Positions 25,082 through 34,466 of a stretch of 64,000 bases of DNA are shown one piece after another. This DNA comes from an uncultured Alphaproteobacteria bacterium (GTDB lineage: Bacteria > Pseudomonadota > Alphaproteobacteria > RF32 > CAG-239). Within the stretch, counting starts at the first letter, position 1, and each line of letters starts with the position of its first letter. The notes under the pieces were generated by a model, which ran no database searches, was not told the DNA's origin, and saw only the letters and a program-made list of their open reading frames with translations. The stretch is from assembly GCA_910587405.1 (NCBI GenBank), contig CAJUKS010000002.1, forward strand, positions 143,645 through 207,644, given 5' to 3'. A program made the position numbers and the translations under genes.

Positions 25082-28000
25082 ATGACCAAACATACTTCTT
25101 GGGCAATTGCATTAACGGCGACGACTTTTTTGAGCGCGCCGGCAATTGCCGCCTCTCTAACCCCGACTTTGGAAGAAAACAACGTATTTTCCTATTCCGA
25201 AGGCTCGAAAAACGACTACAACTTCACATTACAGGAACCGGATGCTGACGGCAACCTGAGCACCAAATACTACAAAATAGATCTGAAACCGGAAGCTTTT
25301 TCGACATCGAAAAGCATCAGCTGGACTGCGGTCGGCGAAGACCAGAAAGACGCTGCCGACGTGGTTGCGGTTCAACTGCCGAACAATCAGATCGAGTATT
25401 TCAAATATACCTATACCCAACCGGAAGGACGAACGGTTTACAATACTCGTCAAGACGCTTTGAGCGGTGACGTTGATGCTGACTTTGTAGGTATTAACTA
25501 TAATTATCATGGTGCAGCTATAGCAAATGTCAATGATCATGTTATTAATAATATCACTGGCGATTTTATTAATAACAGTGTTGGAAAAAATAGTGCAGGT
25601 GGTGCAATTTACAACTCAAATCGTTCAACCATTAACAGCATTACCGGAGATTTCATTAAAAACAGCGCATTGTCATCGTCTGCCGCTATTCACAATTCTG
25701 ATAACTCCATCATAGGTGATATCAAAGGTAATTTTATTGGTAATGAGGCTTTATCCTATGGCACAATTTTTAATGATAGCACCAGTTCAATAAAAAACAT
25801 TAACGGCAATTTCATTGCAAACAACACCGGAACCGGTGGTGCAATATGGAATAGCGGTATTATTGATAAGATCAACGGTAACTTTATTGGAAACTCTGTG
25901 GTTCAAAAAATAGATAAATCACAAATAAGTGGGGGAGCTATTCTGGTGACAGGGTCTTCTGGTAACATAGAAACTATTTCAGGTGACTTTATCGGTAATT
26001 ATGTCCAAACAACATCAAAACAAGCGATTGGTGGAGCAATTTCTGGTAGAGTTAATAATATTAACGGGAATTTCATTGGTAACTATGTTTATTCAGAATC
26101 TGGTGTAGCTTACGCCGGAGCAATTTCCGGTACAGTTAATAATATTAGGGGGGATTTCATCGGCAACTATGCGTTTTCGGAATTTGGTACTGCTTATGCC
26201 GGAGCAATCTTTAACCCTATCGGTCCCGTGACTGGAAATTTTTTAAATAATTATGCACAGTCTATTTCAGGGAGAGCTTATGCAGGTGCCATTGAAACCG
26301 GCACTAATATAACTTTTATATCCGGCTCTGAAACTCATTTCATGTCAGGAAACTATGCAAAAGATAATACTCGTGGAAAAATTTATAATGCTTTTCTAAT
26401 GCTGGGTAATACAGAAAAGATTACTTTTGACACCACCGGCGGTGGTGCGTGGGTAATCAACGACAATATGGAGAACGGCAACTATATCCTCACCGGTGAC
26501 GATACGATTGACGCTTCTACCGGCACCACAACACAATATATTGCGATCAACAACGACATCGTCAATGCACGAACCGTTACGGTTAACGGCACCACCTTGC
26601 GTTTTGGTTCTTATCAGCACGAAGATCAAACCGCTAAGAACTGGGACGGTAAAGGGGCGTTTGTTGCCTCACTGAATGCTGACGGCACTGCCAACCGCGA
26701 CGCCGCGGCTGTCACTGTGTTGTCATTGAACAACGGTGTGTTTGACATCGCCAACGGCTATCAGGATGTGGTGAAACTGAAGGGCTATTCGGCCACCGAC
26801 AGCTTTATGCATATCGACGTTGATCCCGACAATATGAGCGCGGATATGTTGAATGTGAACGGTAACGTCGAAGGGGTGACCAAGCTGATCGTTCATGCTT
26901 CGTCCGATGCCGATATCCGCGGCAAAGGCGAGATTTTGTTTGCAGAATCGGAAAACGACACCACCGGTAACGAGGGTTCGTTTGTGGTCTCGCGTGTTTA
27001 CAAGAGTCCGTATCTGTTTGATGTCAACTATACCAAACGGGCTGAGAACAGCAACCAGTGGGGCTTGACCATGAACGAGGAAGATAACCCGGACAAGTAT
27101 GTTGAACCGGAAGAACCGGATGTCCCGACGCCGCCGACCCCGGAACTGCCGGATATTCCGGTCAAACCGACCCCGTCGGTTGATTATCGCAAAGTAGCGC
27201 CGGAAGTGATCGCTTATCAGGGACTGCCGGTAGCGGCGTTAGAGCAGACCAAAGGCATGATCGGCAACATCGGCCGCCAGGTTCAGAACGGACGCGTCAG
27301 CTGTGAGAAATGCGGCGTTAAGGATTACTACTGGAACGGCGAAGCTTATCACACCCTGTGGGCGAACGCGGTTTACCAAACTTCGGAAAACGAAGCGTTG
27401 GTCAATGTTGACGCCGACGTCTGGGGCATTGAAGCCGGGGGCGACCTGCAGCATGATCTCAACAACAAGCTGGGCCTGTTCCTGTCCTATCGTAAAGGTA
27501 ATTACGACATGAACGGCGACGGCAAGCATCATTACTCGACGATCGGATCTGAGATTGACATTGATTCGTATCTTGCCGGTCTGTATTACCGTTATGACCG
27601 TAACCACTGGTGGACTTTTGCCACCGTATACGGCGGCATTCAGAGAGTTGATCTGAAGACCAAAGACGGCATCAAGTCGGATACCGACGGTACCGAGTTC
27701 GGCGGCAGCGTCGAGTTGGGTTATGACTATAACCTGTCTAAAACCCTGTACCTGACCCCGAGTGTGGGTGCCTTCTATACTCAACTCAATTACGGAGATG
27801 CGAGCGACAGCGCCGGTAAAACCGCTGAGTATGGTTTACTGCGTCAGTTGGAGTTGGAAGCCGGCGTCAAACTGACAAAGGCGTTCGTAACGGACGAAGG
27901 CTATGCTAACGTTTATGTCAAACCGAGTGTTGTGCAAACGATTACCGACGGTGACGAAGTACGGATTACCGGTTTGGGCAAAGTCAACACTTTGGAAGAC

Positions 28001-28138
28001 CAAACGTTGGGCCGGATTGAACTCGGCGGTCGCTACGGCTTCACCGAACAACTGTCCGCCTACGGCTGGGCCAACCACACTTTCGGTGACGATTACAAAG
28101 CCTCGACCTTCGGTTTGGGTCTCAGCTACAGCTGGTAA
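25082..28138 (+). CDS. Autotransporter with FIGN-type passenger repeats (complete)
   Basis: Outer-membrane autotransporter, 1018 residues. Signal peptide about 1-24 (MTKHTSWAIALTATTFLSAP, then AIAA). The passenger has nine or so repeats ending in G(D/N)FI(G/N/K/A)N, about 30 residues apart, with GGAI/AGAI motifs, consistent with a beta-helix. A Pro/Glu linker (about 670-705) leads to a ~300-residue barrel ending in LSYSW. Barrel and second half of the passenger match the protein at 1-2817. DNA from about 25480 to 26400 is clearly more AT-rich and uses different codons than the flanks. Start ATG follows AAGGATTGTGTAA. A strong terminator follows. Surface structure; ligand unknown. Confidence 0.93.
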   Translation: MTKHTSWAIALTATTFLSAPAIAASLTPTLEENNVFSYSEGSKNDYNFTLQEPDADGNLSTKYYKIDLKPEAFSTSKSISWTAVGEDQKDAADVVAVQLPNNQIEYFKYTYTQPEGRTVYNTRQDALSGDVDADFVGINYNYHGAAIANVNDHVINNITGDFINNSVGKNSAGGAIYNSNRSTINSITGDFIKNSALSSSAAIHNSDNSIIGDIKGNFIGNEALSYGTIFNDSTSSIKNINGNFIANNTGTGGAIWNSGIIDKINGNFIGNSVVQKIDKSQISGGAILVTGSSGNIETISGDFIGNYVQTTSKQAIGGAISGRVNNINGNFIGNYVYSESGVAYAGAISGTVNNIRGDFIGNYAFSEFGTAYAGAIFNPIGPVTGNFLNNYAQSISGRAYAGAIETGTNITFISGSETHFMSGNYAKDNTRGKIYNAFLMLGNTEKITFDTTGGGAWVINDNMENGNYILTGDDTIDASTGTTTQYIAINNDIVNARTVTVNGTTLRFGSYQHEDQTAKNWDGKGAFVASLNADGTANRDAAAVTVLSLNNGVFDIANGYQDVVKLKGYSATDSFMHIDVDPDNMSADMLNVNGNVEGVTKLIVHASSDADIRGKGEILFAESENDTTGNEGSFVVSRVYKSPYLFDVNYTKRAENSNQWGLTMNEEDNPDKYVEPEEPDVPTPPTPELPDIPVKPTPSVDYRKVAPEVIAYQGLPVAALEQTKGMIGNIGRQVQNGRVSCEKCGVKDYYWNGEAYHTLWANAVYQTSENEALVNVDADVWGIEAGGDLQHDLNNKLGLFLSYRKGNYDMNGDGKHHYSTIGSEIDIDSYLAGLYYRYDRNHWWTFATVYGGIQRVDLKTKDGIKSDTDGTEFGGSVELGYDYNLSKTLYLTPSVGAFYTQLNYGDASDSAGKTAEYGLLRQLELEAGVKLTKAFVTDEGYANVYVKPSVVQTITDGDEVRITGLGKVNTLEDQTLGRIELGGRYGFTEQLSAYGWANHTFGDDYKASTFGLGLSYSW

Positions 28139-28160
28139 ACCGGACCAAACACAAGCACAC

Positions 28161-28193
28161 AAAAAACACCCCCGAAAATCGGGGGTGTTTTTT
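28161..28193. terminator. Bidirectional Rho-independent terminator
   Basis: AAAAAACACCCCCGA - AAA - TCGGGGGTGTTTTTT between the convergent autotransporter (ends 28138) and the Lon-like gene (ends 28205). Confidence 0.92.
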
Positions 28194-28204
28194 GTATTCC
28201 GATA

Positions 28205-30637
28205 TTAACGGCCAACGTTGCCGAACGCATCTTTGGCATACATGCAATAGAGCTGCTGATATTTGAGCAGACTTTGCTTCACCAGATAATTGACGGTTCC
28301 TTTCGGATATTCGCCATTGGCGTTTGGTTTGCCGGCTTTCATCCCGGTCAGAATTTCAATGCCGTCATCTACGGTATCAATCGCATAAATATGGAATTTT
28401 CCTTCGCGCACCGCCGTAATAACGTCTTCGCGCAACATCAAATTCACCACGTTGGTCCGGGGAATGATAACGCCTTGATCGCCGGTCAATCCGCGATGGT
28501 TGCAAACGTCAAAGAAACCCTCTATTTTCTCGTTGACGCCGCCGATCGGCTGGATATCGCCAAACTGGTTGATGGAACCGGTAACCGCAATATTTTGTTT
28601 AATCGGCAAATCGGCAATCGCCGACAACAGGCAATAATATTCGGTTGAAGAAGCGCTGTCACCGTCAACGCCGCCGTAAGACTGTTCAAAAACAATCGAA
28701 GCCGACAAAGACAACGGCGAGGTTTTGGCAAAACGGTTTGCCAGCAGCGACTGCAAAATCAGTACCCCTTTGGTATGAATAGGACCGCTCATGTTGGTTT
28801 CGCGTTCGATATTGACGAATTCTCCGTTGCCGATGCGTGCCTGAACCGTAATCCGTGCCGGTTTGCCAAACGAAAAACGCGAGAAGTTATAAACCACCAG
28901 CCCGTTAATCTGCCCGACTTTGCGCCCTTCGACATCAATCATGATTGTTCCGTCGTCAATCTGTTCCAACATTGCCTGTTTGATACGGTCACTGCGATAG
29001 ATCTGAGCGGTTACCGCCTGATCGATATGCTTTTTGCCGATTTGTTTGGAGTTGGACTCGCGGGCCCAGTAATCGGCTTCGCGCAACAAATCGCCGATCG
29101 AAGCAATATGAGCGGTCAATTTGTTTGAATCCTCGGCCAGACGCGACGAATATTCAATCACCCGCGCCACCGCCTGTTTGTTGAGCGTACGCAATTTTTT
29201 CTTGTTTGACAGCGATCCGATCAGCTTGGCATATTCAATTTCGTTTTCTTCCGTGCGATCCATCAGCGTGCCGAAATCGGCTTCCACTTTGAAATAATCG
29301 GAAAAATCGGGATCGCGTTCCGACAGCAGTTCATACAACTCTTCGTCACCGGTCAAAATAATTTTGACATCCAAAGGTATCGGCTCCGGATCCAGAGAAA
29401 TGGTGGTAAAGCTGGTCTCTTCGCCCGGAGATTCGATCTTGATCGATTTTGAGGCCAGCGACCGTTTAAGCGAATCCCATGCATAAGGCTGGATCAGCAG
29501 CTTGCGGGCATCGATCAGCAAAAAGCCGCCGTTGGCGCGGTGCAAGGCGCCGGCCTTGATCAACGTAAAATCGGTCAACAAAGCGCCGTATTGCTGAATT
29601 CGTTCTACCCGGCCCACCAGATTGCCTTGGGTCGGATGGTCCAAGTGAACGATCGGCGCCCCCGATTCCGGTTCGTTTTTAACAATAACATTGACTTTAA
29701 ACTTGGCGAACTTGTCTTCTTCCTGCTTGTTCATTCGCGACAACAGTGCCGTCAGGGCGTCGCTCTCCTCCGCCGGAGCATTGTTTTCTTCGGGCAGAAA
29801 CTCTTCGATATTATTGACAATATGATTTTGAACGTTTTTCAAAAACTCCGCGGCTTCGCGGTGTCCTTTATATTTCTGTCGCAGATTGTCGATCGGGTTT
29901 TTGACCGCCATTTTGATGAACTTTTCGCGCAACAGCGTACTCTCGCGACGTTGACGGTCTTCCCATTCGGGCAGATCCTTGGCCGCTTTTTCAATTTCTT
30001 CCTGCATCAGGTTCAGATCGTCGATCAACTGCTGTTTTTCATTTTCCGGCAGTTCGTCAAAAGCTTCCGGACTCAGGACCTCGCCGTTTTTAACCGGTGC
30101 AACCACCAACCCGACCTGCATATGCAGCAGGGATACGCTTTTGCCTTTGGCCTTTTTTTGCAAAATGCGCATATATTCTTCTTTTTTCTGTTTGTATTTT
30201 TCGCGAATAATGCTCAAGCCGGCCTTATACTCGTCACTGTCCAACACCGCCGGGATGGCCACGCTGAAATCTTCGATCAGCTTATCGATGTCTTTGGCAA
30301 ATTCGGTTGCGCTGCCGGCCGGGAAACTGATGCTTTTCGGCTTATAAGGCTCGTCAAAGTTATAAACATAGACCCAATCGCGGGGAGTGGGACGTTTTTT
30401 GGCTTCTTCTTCCAAAATCCGTTTGACCAGACTGGTTTTTCCGGTTCCCTCAGGTCCCAGACAAAATAAATTATAGCCTTTGGATTTGATATTGATGCCG
30501 AGCACGACCGCACTGATTGCCCGGTCCTGTCCGAGAGCCGACATTCTTTCTTCCAGTTCCGCGGTGCTGGAAAAGTCAAATTTGCGGGGATCACAGACAG
30601 TATAAAGCTGCCGGTCTTTCAGTTTAGATATACTCAT
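28205..30637 (-). CDS. Lon-like ATP-dependent protease (LonB/YcbZ-type, AAA_32)
   Basis: Cytoplasmic AAA+ protease, 810 residues, of the Lon-related group. Walker A GPEGTGKT at about 61-68; a long charged coiled-coil insertion at about 130-300; FTLIKAGALHRANGGFLLID and ILTGDEELYELL of the ATPase; and a C-terminal Lon protease domain with the catalytic Ser in GGVDGDSASSTE (about 656) and Lys in GGVNEKIEGFF (about 699). It lacks the N-terminal substrate domain of classical Lon. The ATG at 30637 is preceded by ACAGGACAAATTATC. A single gene between two terminators or gaps; targets unknown. Confidence 0.92.
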   Translation of the reverse strand: MSISKLKDRQLYTVCDPRKFDFSSTAELEERMSALGQDRAISAVVLGINIKSKGYNLFCLGPEGTGKTSLVKRILEEEAKKRPTPRDWVYVYNFDEPYKPKSISFPAGSATEFAKDIDKLIEDFSVAIPAVLDSDEYKAGLSIIREKYKQKKEEYMRILQKKAKGKSVSLLHMQVGLVVAPVKNGEVLSPEAFDELPENEKQQLIDDLNLMQEEIEKAAKDLPEWEDRQRRESTLLREKFIKMAVKNPIDNLRQKYKGHREAAEFLKNVQNHIVNNIEEFLPEENNAPAEESDALTALLSRMNKQEEDKFAKFKVNVIVKNEPESGAPIVHLDHPTQGNLVGRVERIQQYGALLTDFTLIKAGALHRANGGFLLIDARKLLIQPYAWDSLKRSLASKSIKIESPGEETSFTTISLDPEPIPLDVKIILTGDEELYELLSERDPDFSDYFKVEADFGTLMDRTEENEIEYAKLIGSLSNKKKLRTLNKQAVARVIEYSSRLAEDSNKLTAHIASIGDLLREADYWARESNSKQIGKKHIDQAVTAQIYRSDRIKQAMLEQIDDGTIMIDVEGRKVGQINGLVVYNFSRFSFGKPARITVQARIGNGEFVNIERETNMSGPIHTKGVLILQSLLANRFAKTSPLSLSASIVFEQSYGGVDGDSASSTEYYCLLSAIADLPIKQNIAVTGSINQFGDIQPIGGVNEKIEGFFDVCNHRGLTGDQGVIIPRTNVVNLMLREDVITAVREGKFHIYAIDTVDDGIEILTGMKAGKPNANGEYPKGTVNYLVKQSLLKYQQLYCMYAKDAFGNVGR

Positions 30638-30728
30638 GATAATTTGTCCTGTTTTAATACAATTGCAGATTTTGCGCCAAGTATAAAACCATAAACCCTA
30701 ACAGAGAGTAAATTTTTCTGCCCGCTTC

Positions 30729-31628
30729 TCAAAATTTGAGACGGAAAAGCACCGGCGCAAAACGGTTGTCGCGGCGGGGAAGACGGCGGCTGCCGTCAAA
30801 CTCCAGATTGCGGTAACCGGTTATATACCAGGTCGGCGGAAAAATGACGTTCCGCAGCAGGGAGAACAAGTCGTTTTTGACTTCCAGCCCGCTGCTGTCC
30901 AGAAAGCGCCCGAAAGCCGGTGCCCAGGCGGGGATACCGAAATCGCCGAAGATAATAACCGGATCATCCTGCGAAGCCACAAAATTGTTGACATACCCCA
31001 AAGCCTGTTCCCGTTCGGCCGGCGTTTGCCGCGAAAGGTCCAGACTGAGAAAAACATATTTCCGGCCTTTGATCTCAATCGCTGCAAAAGCGGCCGTATT
31101 GTGCCCGCCGAGATTGATCCGGCCGGCACCGAGCGGTTTTTCCGATGTAACCATAAAACTGCCGTTTTCAACATTTCCGGCAAGATGATAATCTTTCGGC
31201 ATCAATTCGGCGGCCTTACTGCCTCCGAGAAGCGGATTGACCACGGCCAACACGGCAGCCTGACGACCGGCCGCCGTTTCGAAAATATCCAGCAGCGACG
31301 AAGTCTGCCGCTGATAAACAAAGCTCAGCGGCGCCGTTTTGGGCAGGCTGCCGCCCGAAAACAAAACCGGCACCGAAGAAGAAACCACAAAGAAATTAAG
31401 CAGCATCAGCAACAGGGCTAAAAAAGAATACAAAAAGAAATGGCTTGCCAAAGCATAGAGGGTTACCGCCAGCGAAAGCAAATAAAATTGAAAACGCCAT
31501 TGATTGAAAAACTGACCGGGCGCATTTTCGGCAAAAGCAATCAGCGAAAAAAGCCCCAGCAGCACAATCAGACTTTTTAATATGAAATCGGTACGGATAT
31601 GTTTTTTTCTTTGTGCAAGATAACCCAT
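30729..31628 (-). CDS. Membrane protein with degenerate endonuclease/exonuclease/phosphatase-like domain
   Basis: A 299-residue protein. Three hydrophobic segments lie at about 17-32, 46-68 and 70-92; the C-terminal ~190 residues look like the EEP fold of the membrane-anchored YbhP/YafD-like kind (FVYQRQT, VLAVVNPL, DDPVIIFGDFGIPAWAPAF). Key EEP residues are altered: the usual GDFN is GDFG, and the terminal SDH region reads RRDNRFAPVL. So catalysis is doubtful. The ATG at 31628 (MGYLAQRKKH) is preferred; the longer frame to 31682 adds a Lys-rich stretch with no support. Divergent from the TPR-like gene. Function unknown. Confidence 0.65.
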   Translation of the reverse strand: MGYLAQRKKHIRTDFILKSLIVLLGLFSLIAFAENAPGQFFNQWRFQFYLLSLAVTLYALASHFFLYSFLALLLMLLNFFVVSSSVPVLFSGGSLPKTAPLSFVYQRQTSSLLDIFETAAGRQAAVLAVVNPLLGGSKAAELMPKDYHLAGNVENGSFMVTSEKPLGAGRINLGGHNTAAFAAIEIKGRKYVFLSLDLSRQTPAEREQALGYVNNFVASQDDPVIIFGDFGIPAWAPAFGRFLDSSGLEVKNDLFSLLRNVIFPPTWYITGYRNLEFDGSRRLPRRDNRFAPVLFRLKF

Positions 31629-31738
31629 TTTGTCAGACTTTTCTTTTTTGTTGTTTTTAAAGCTTGTTTGAATATAATACATTTTTAGCAGACGTGTCTA
31701 TACTGAAAATAATCTTTTGCAAACGGTGTCTTAAAAAC

Positions 31739-33007
31739 ATGATGGACCAGATTTTCGACTTTTCCCAAATTTTTCGCTATGCCGCAGCTAAGCTTGAGGC
31801 CATGCACCTTTCGGTCGGCAATTACCTTTCCGGATTGAGCAGTGCCAAAACGGCGGCGCTTATTTTGTTTTTGATGACGCTGATTCTGGTTCTTTGCCTG
31901 GTTCTGGTATGGTATGTCAAATCCATCGTAGCCTCGATTCAGCGCGAACGGATGCTGGAACGCGAATATCGCAGCAAGCTTGACAACCGTCTTAACAAAA
32001 GGTTGGCGCTGGAAGACGATACCGACCCCGGCAACGGCGCCCCGCTGAATAAAAACGAACTGGACCAGCCGGGCAAACGACGCCGCAAACCCGACAAAAA
32101 AGCCATGCCGCTCGATTTTGACTGGAAAAAGAACGCGGCAACGGCGAAAAAAGAAGATAAAATTCCGGTTCCCGACGCCTTTCAATATCAATTCAAACCG
32201 CAAAAACTGATCACGTTGACCGGATTAATCATGGATATGCTGGAACGCAGCGTCGACGAACCGAAAATTGCCCAGACCATCATGTATAAAAACCAGCATC
32301 TTAACAGCGAAGACGATGTCATTCAAACGATTACGGCCATCAAATTTTTTATTTACCTTTGTGTCAGCGGACGCTTTCAAAATCTCAACCCGCACAAAAC
32401 CCTGCCGCAGGAAGATGCGGCGCTGTTTCATCTTGCCAACGGCGACAGCTCGCTGGCACTGGTATTGACGGAAGAACTGATTGACCGGAAAATCGCGGCC
32501 ATCAAGGCAATGGTTGCCGGACGCGAACAGGATAAAGCCTGGTGCGAGGCTTCCAACTGTGCCACCATTTTCGGTTCGCTGGCAGCCTTCAGCCACAACC
32601 GACTGGCCATTTCCGCTTTTGAACTGGCGATCGAAATGAACCCCCGCAACGTTACCGCATGGGGACGGCTCGGTGACATGTATTTGCGCGAAGATATGCA
32701 GGAAAAAGCGGTATGGGCCTACAGCAACGTTCTCAATATCGCCGATGAGGGCATTTATACCCAACAAATTGCCAACGCCAACAAGATGATGGCTTCGTAT
32801 TACAGCGAACTCGGCAGCCGCGATATTGCCGCCAACATGCTTAAAAGCGCCAACACATTTTACGATTCAATCGGCATCAACCGGCCGCTGACCGAACAGG
32901 AAGTCAAGATTGTCGACCTGATTGAAACCAAACAGTTTGAAAACATCGAAAAGATTATCGACAATCTGTTTGCAAGCAAAAACTTCCGTCAGGGCGGCTA
33001 TTTGTAA
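31739..33007 (+). CDS. Membrane-anchored TPR-like protein
   Basis: A 422-residue protein. One membrane helix lies at about 37-60 (ALILFLMTLILVLCLVLVWY), followed by a basic, charged linker (about 70-150) and a helical domain containing TPR-like pairs (AISAFELAIEMNPRNVTAWG and GDMYLREDMQEKAVWAYSNV). It resembles tetratricopeptide scaffolds, which bind partner proteins; no partner is evident. The ATG at 31739 (directly followed by another ATG) has no clear Shine-Dalgarno sequence. Ends 23 bases from the convergent charged-protein gene. Confidence 0.75.
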   Translation: MMDQIFDFSQIFRYAAAKLEAMHLSVGNYLSGLSSAKTAALILFLMTLILVLCLVLVWYVKSIVASIQRERMLEREYRSKLDNRLNKRLALEDDTDPGNGAPLNKNELDQPGKRRRKPDKKAMPLDFDWKKNAATAKKEDKIPVPDAFQYQFKPQKLITLTGLIMDMLERSVDEPKIAQTIMYKNQHLNSEDDVIQTITAIKFFIYLCVSGRFQNLNPHKTLPQEDAALFHLANGDSSLALVLTEELIDRKIAAIKAMVAGREQDKAWCEASNCATIFGSLAAFSHNRLAISAFELAIEMNPRNVTAWGRLGDMYLREDMQEKAVWAYSNVLNIADEGIYTQQIANANKMMASYYSELGSRDIAANMLKSANTFYDSIGINRPLTEQEVKIVDLIETKQFENIEKIIDNLFASKNFRQGGYL

Positions 33008-33030
33008 GCGGCTAAAAAAGGCACAATCAA

Positions 33031-34398
33031 TCAGCGTTCGCGATCCTGATACATTTTGACCTGAGCTTCGAGCATCTTTTGATACTCTTTTTCCGACAAC
33101 TGCGATTTGTCAATTTCCTTTTTCGGATAGCGGTCATTGTAAGTACGGCCGCTTTTTTCCATAATCAGGTCTTTGATTTCTTTTTCTTTCTCGGCTTTGT
33201 TTTCCTTCTGAGGCTGCGGTTTTTGTTCCGCTTCCTTCACAATTTCCTTGGCCGTCTGTTTGACGGCTTCTTCGTTTTTGGGTTGCTCTTTAACCGCTTC
33301 GGGCTCGGTTTTCGGCTTAACTTCGGTTTCCGGTTTGCCCGATTCTTCTTTTTGATTGATCCGGTCTTTGTTCACCTGATCTTTTTCGGCCTCGGGCTTT
33401 GTTTTTTGATCGTTTTTTTCTTCCTTAACCGAAGAAACTTCCGGTTGCGGACGTTCTGCCGGTGCTTTTTCCTCTTCTTTAATCGAAAGCTTTTCTTCTT
33501 TGATAACTTCGGTTTCCTTCACGTTTTGCGGTGAGGTCTGAACTTCTGCAGGCGGCGGCGTTTTTTCTTCCGTTCTCTGCTCTGCAGTGACTTTTGCTTC
33601 CAACGCCGCAGCCTGGGCAGCTTCTGCTTCGCGGAGACGGTTTTGTTCCGCTTGTTGCGGCTGCCGAACATCTTTGGCCGCTTTTTCTTCGCGGAGTTTC
33701 TGCTCGGCTTTCAACTGCGCTTCTTTCAGTTTTCGGGCGGCTTCCTTAGCTTCTTTATCATTGCTGCGGGCAATTTCCTTGGCGGCGGCCCGCGCTTTCG
33801 CTTCGTCCCGGCGCGGCGGTTTGTTTTCGTTGCGGGGTTTGGCAGACGCTTTCGACGGCGCTTTTTGTTTGGCGGCTTCGGCCACAACTTCCTGAACCGA
33901 AACCCTGCCGGCTTTCAGACGCTGTTCATCCAGTACCCGCGCATCGGCTTTGCCGAGACCGGCCTGCATAATCACCCTTTCGGCCTGCGCAATCGCAGCT
34001 TCTTTGCCGATGTTTTCCTGCAAACGGATCGCGTTGAGGTTTTCGTTTTGCCGTAAAATTTTCTTTTCGTCGTCAGTCAGGGCACGCATCAGCGAACTTT
34101 CGCGCACATCCTCAAATACCGGTATCAGAATATAATCGTCTTCATCCTCTTCTTCATCCATGGCATCGCGAATCTTGCGGCTGACTTTTTTAAAACCCTT
34201 CGGCACTTCCAACGGCGGCCGGACTTTGGGCTTGCTTTTAAGATCGTTCGGTTTTCCGGCATTATAGAGGTTGGCCTCCCTGACGTTGGTCTTAAGGGTA
34301 AGCCTTTCGTGCTTGTCTATTCCGCTTTTTTTCCATTCAATATTCGAATCGCCTTCTTTGGCGTCGTCATTCTTCGAATCTGAAAAAATATCGTCCAT
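33031..34398 (-). CDS. Highly charged, low-complexity hypothetical protein
   Basis: A 455-residue protein, about half Glu, Lys, Ala and Gln. The N-terminal ~150 residues are more ordinary (PPLEVPKGFKKVSRKIRDAM; EDDYILIPVFEDV; ALTDDEKKILRQ), the middle is a predicted coiled coil rich in AKE/AQ (about 170-270), then a Pro/Glu/Lys-rich disordered region, and a short conserved-looking end (GRTYNDRYPKKEIDKSQLSE). No signal peptide or membrane segment. The ATG at 34398 has AGAGGAAG upstream; the TTG one codon earlier is too near that site. I cannot assign a function. Confidence 0.75.
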   Translation of the reverse strand: MDDIFSDSKNDDAKEGDSNIEWKKSGIDKHERLTLKTNVREANLYNAGKPNDLKSKPKVRPPLEVPKGFKKVSRKIRDAMDEEEDEDDYILIPVFEDVRESSLMRALTDDEKKILRQNENLNAIRLQENIGKEAAIAQAERVIMQAGLGKADARVLDEQRLKAGRVSVQEVVAEAAKQKAPSKASAKPRNENKPPRRDEAKARAAAKEIARSNDKEAKEAARKLKEAQLKAEQKLREEKAAKDVRQPQQAEQNRLREAEAAQAAALEAKVTAEQRTEEKTPPPAEVQTSPQNVKETEVIKEEKLSIKEEEKAPAERPQPEVSSVKEEKNDQKTKPEAEKDQVNKDRINQKEESGKPETEVKPKTEPEAVKEQPKNEEAVKQTAKEIVKEAEQKPQPQKENKAEKEKEIKDLIMEKSGRTYNDRYPKKEIDKSQLSEKEYQKMLEAQVKMYQDRER

Positions 34399-34466
34399 CA
34401 AACTTCCTCTGCTTATCGGTATCCGGTTATTGTTAATTTAAATGTTTTTTACAATTTTGTCAAATA

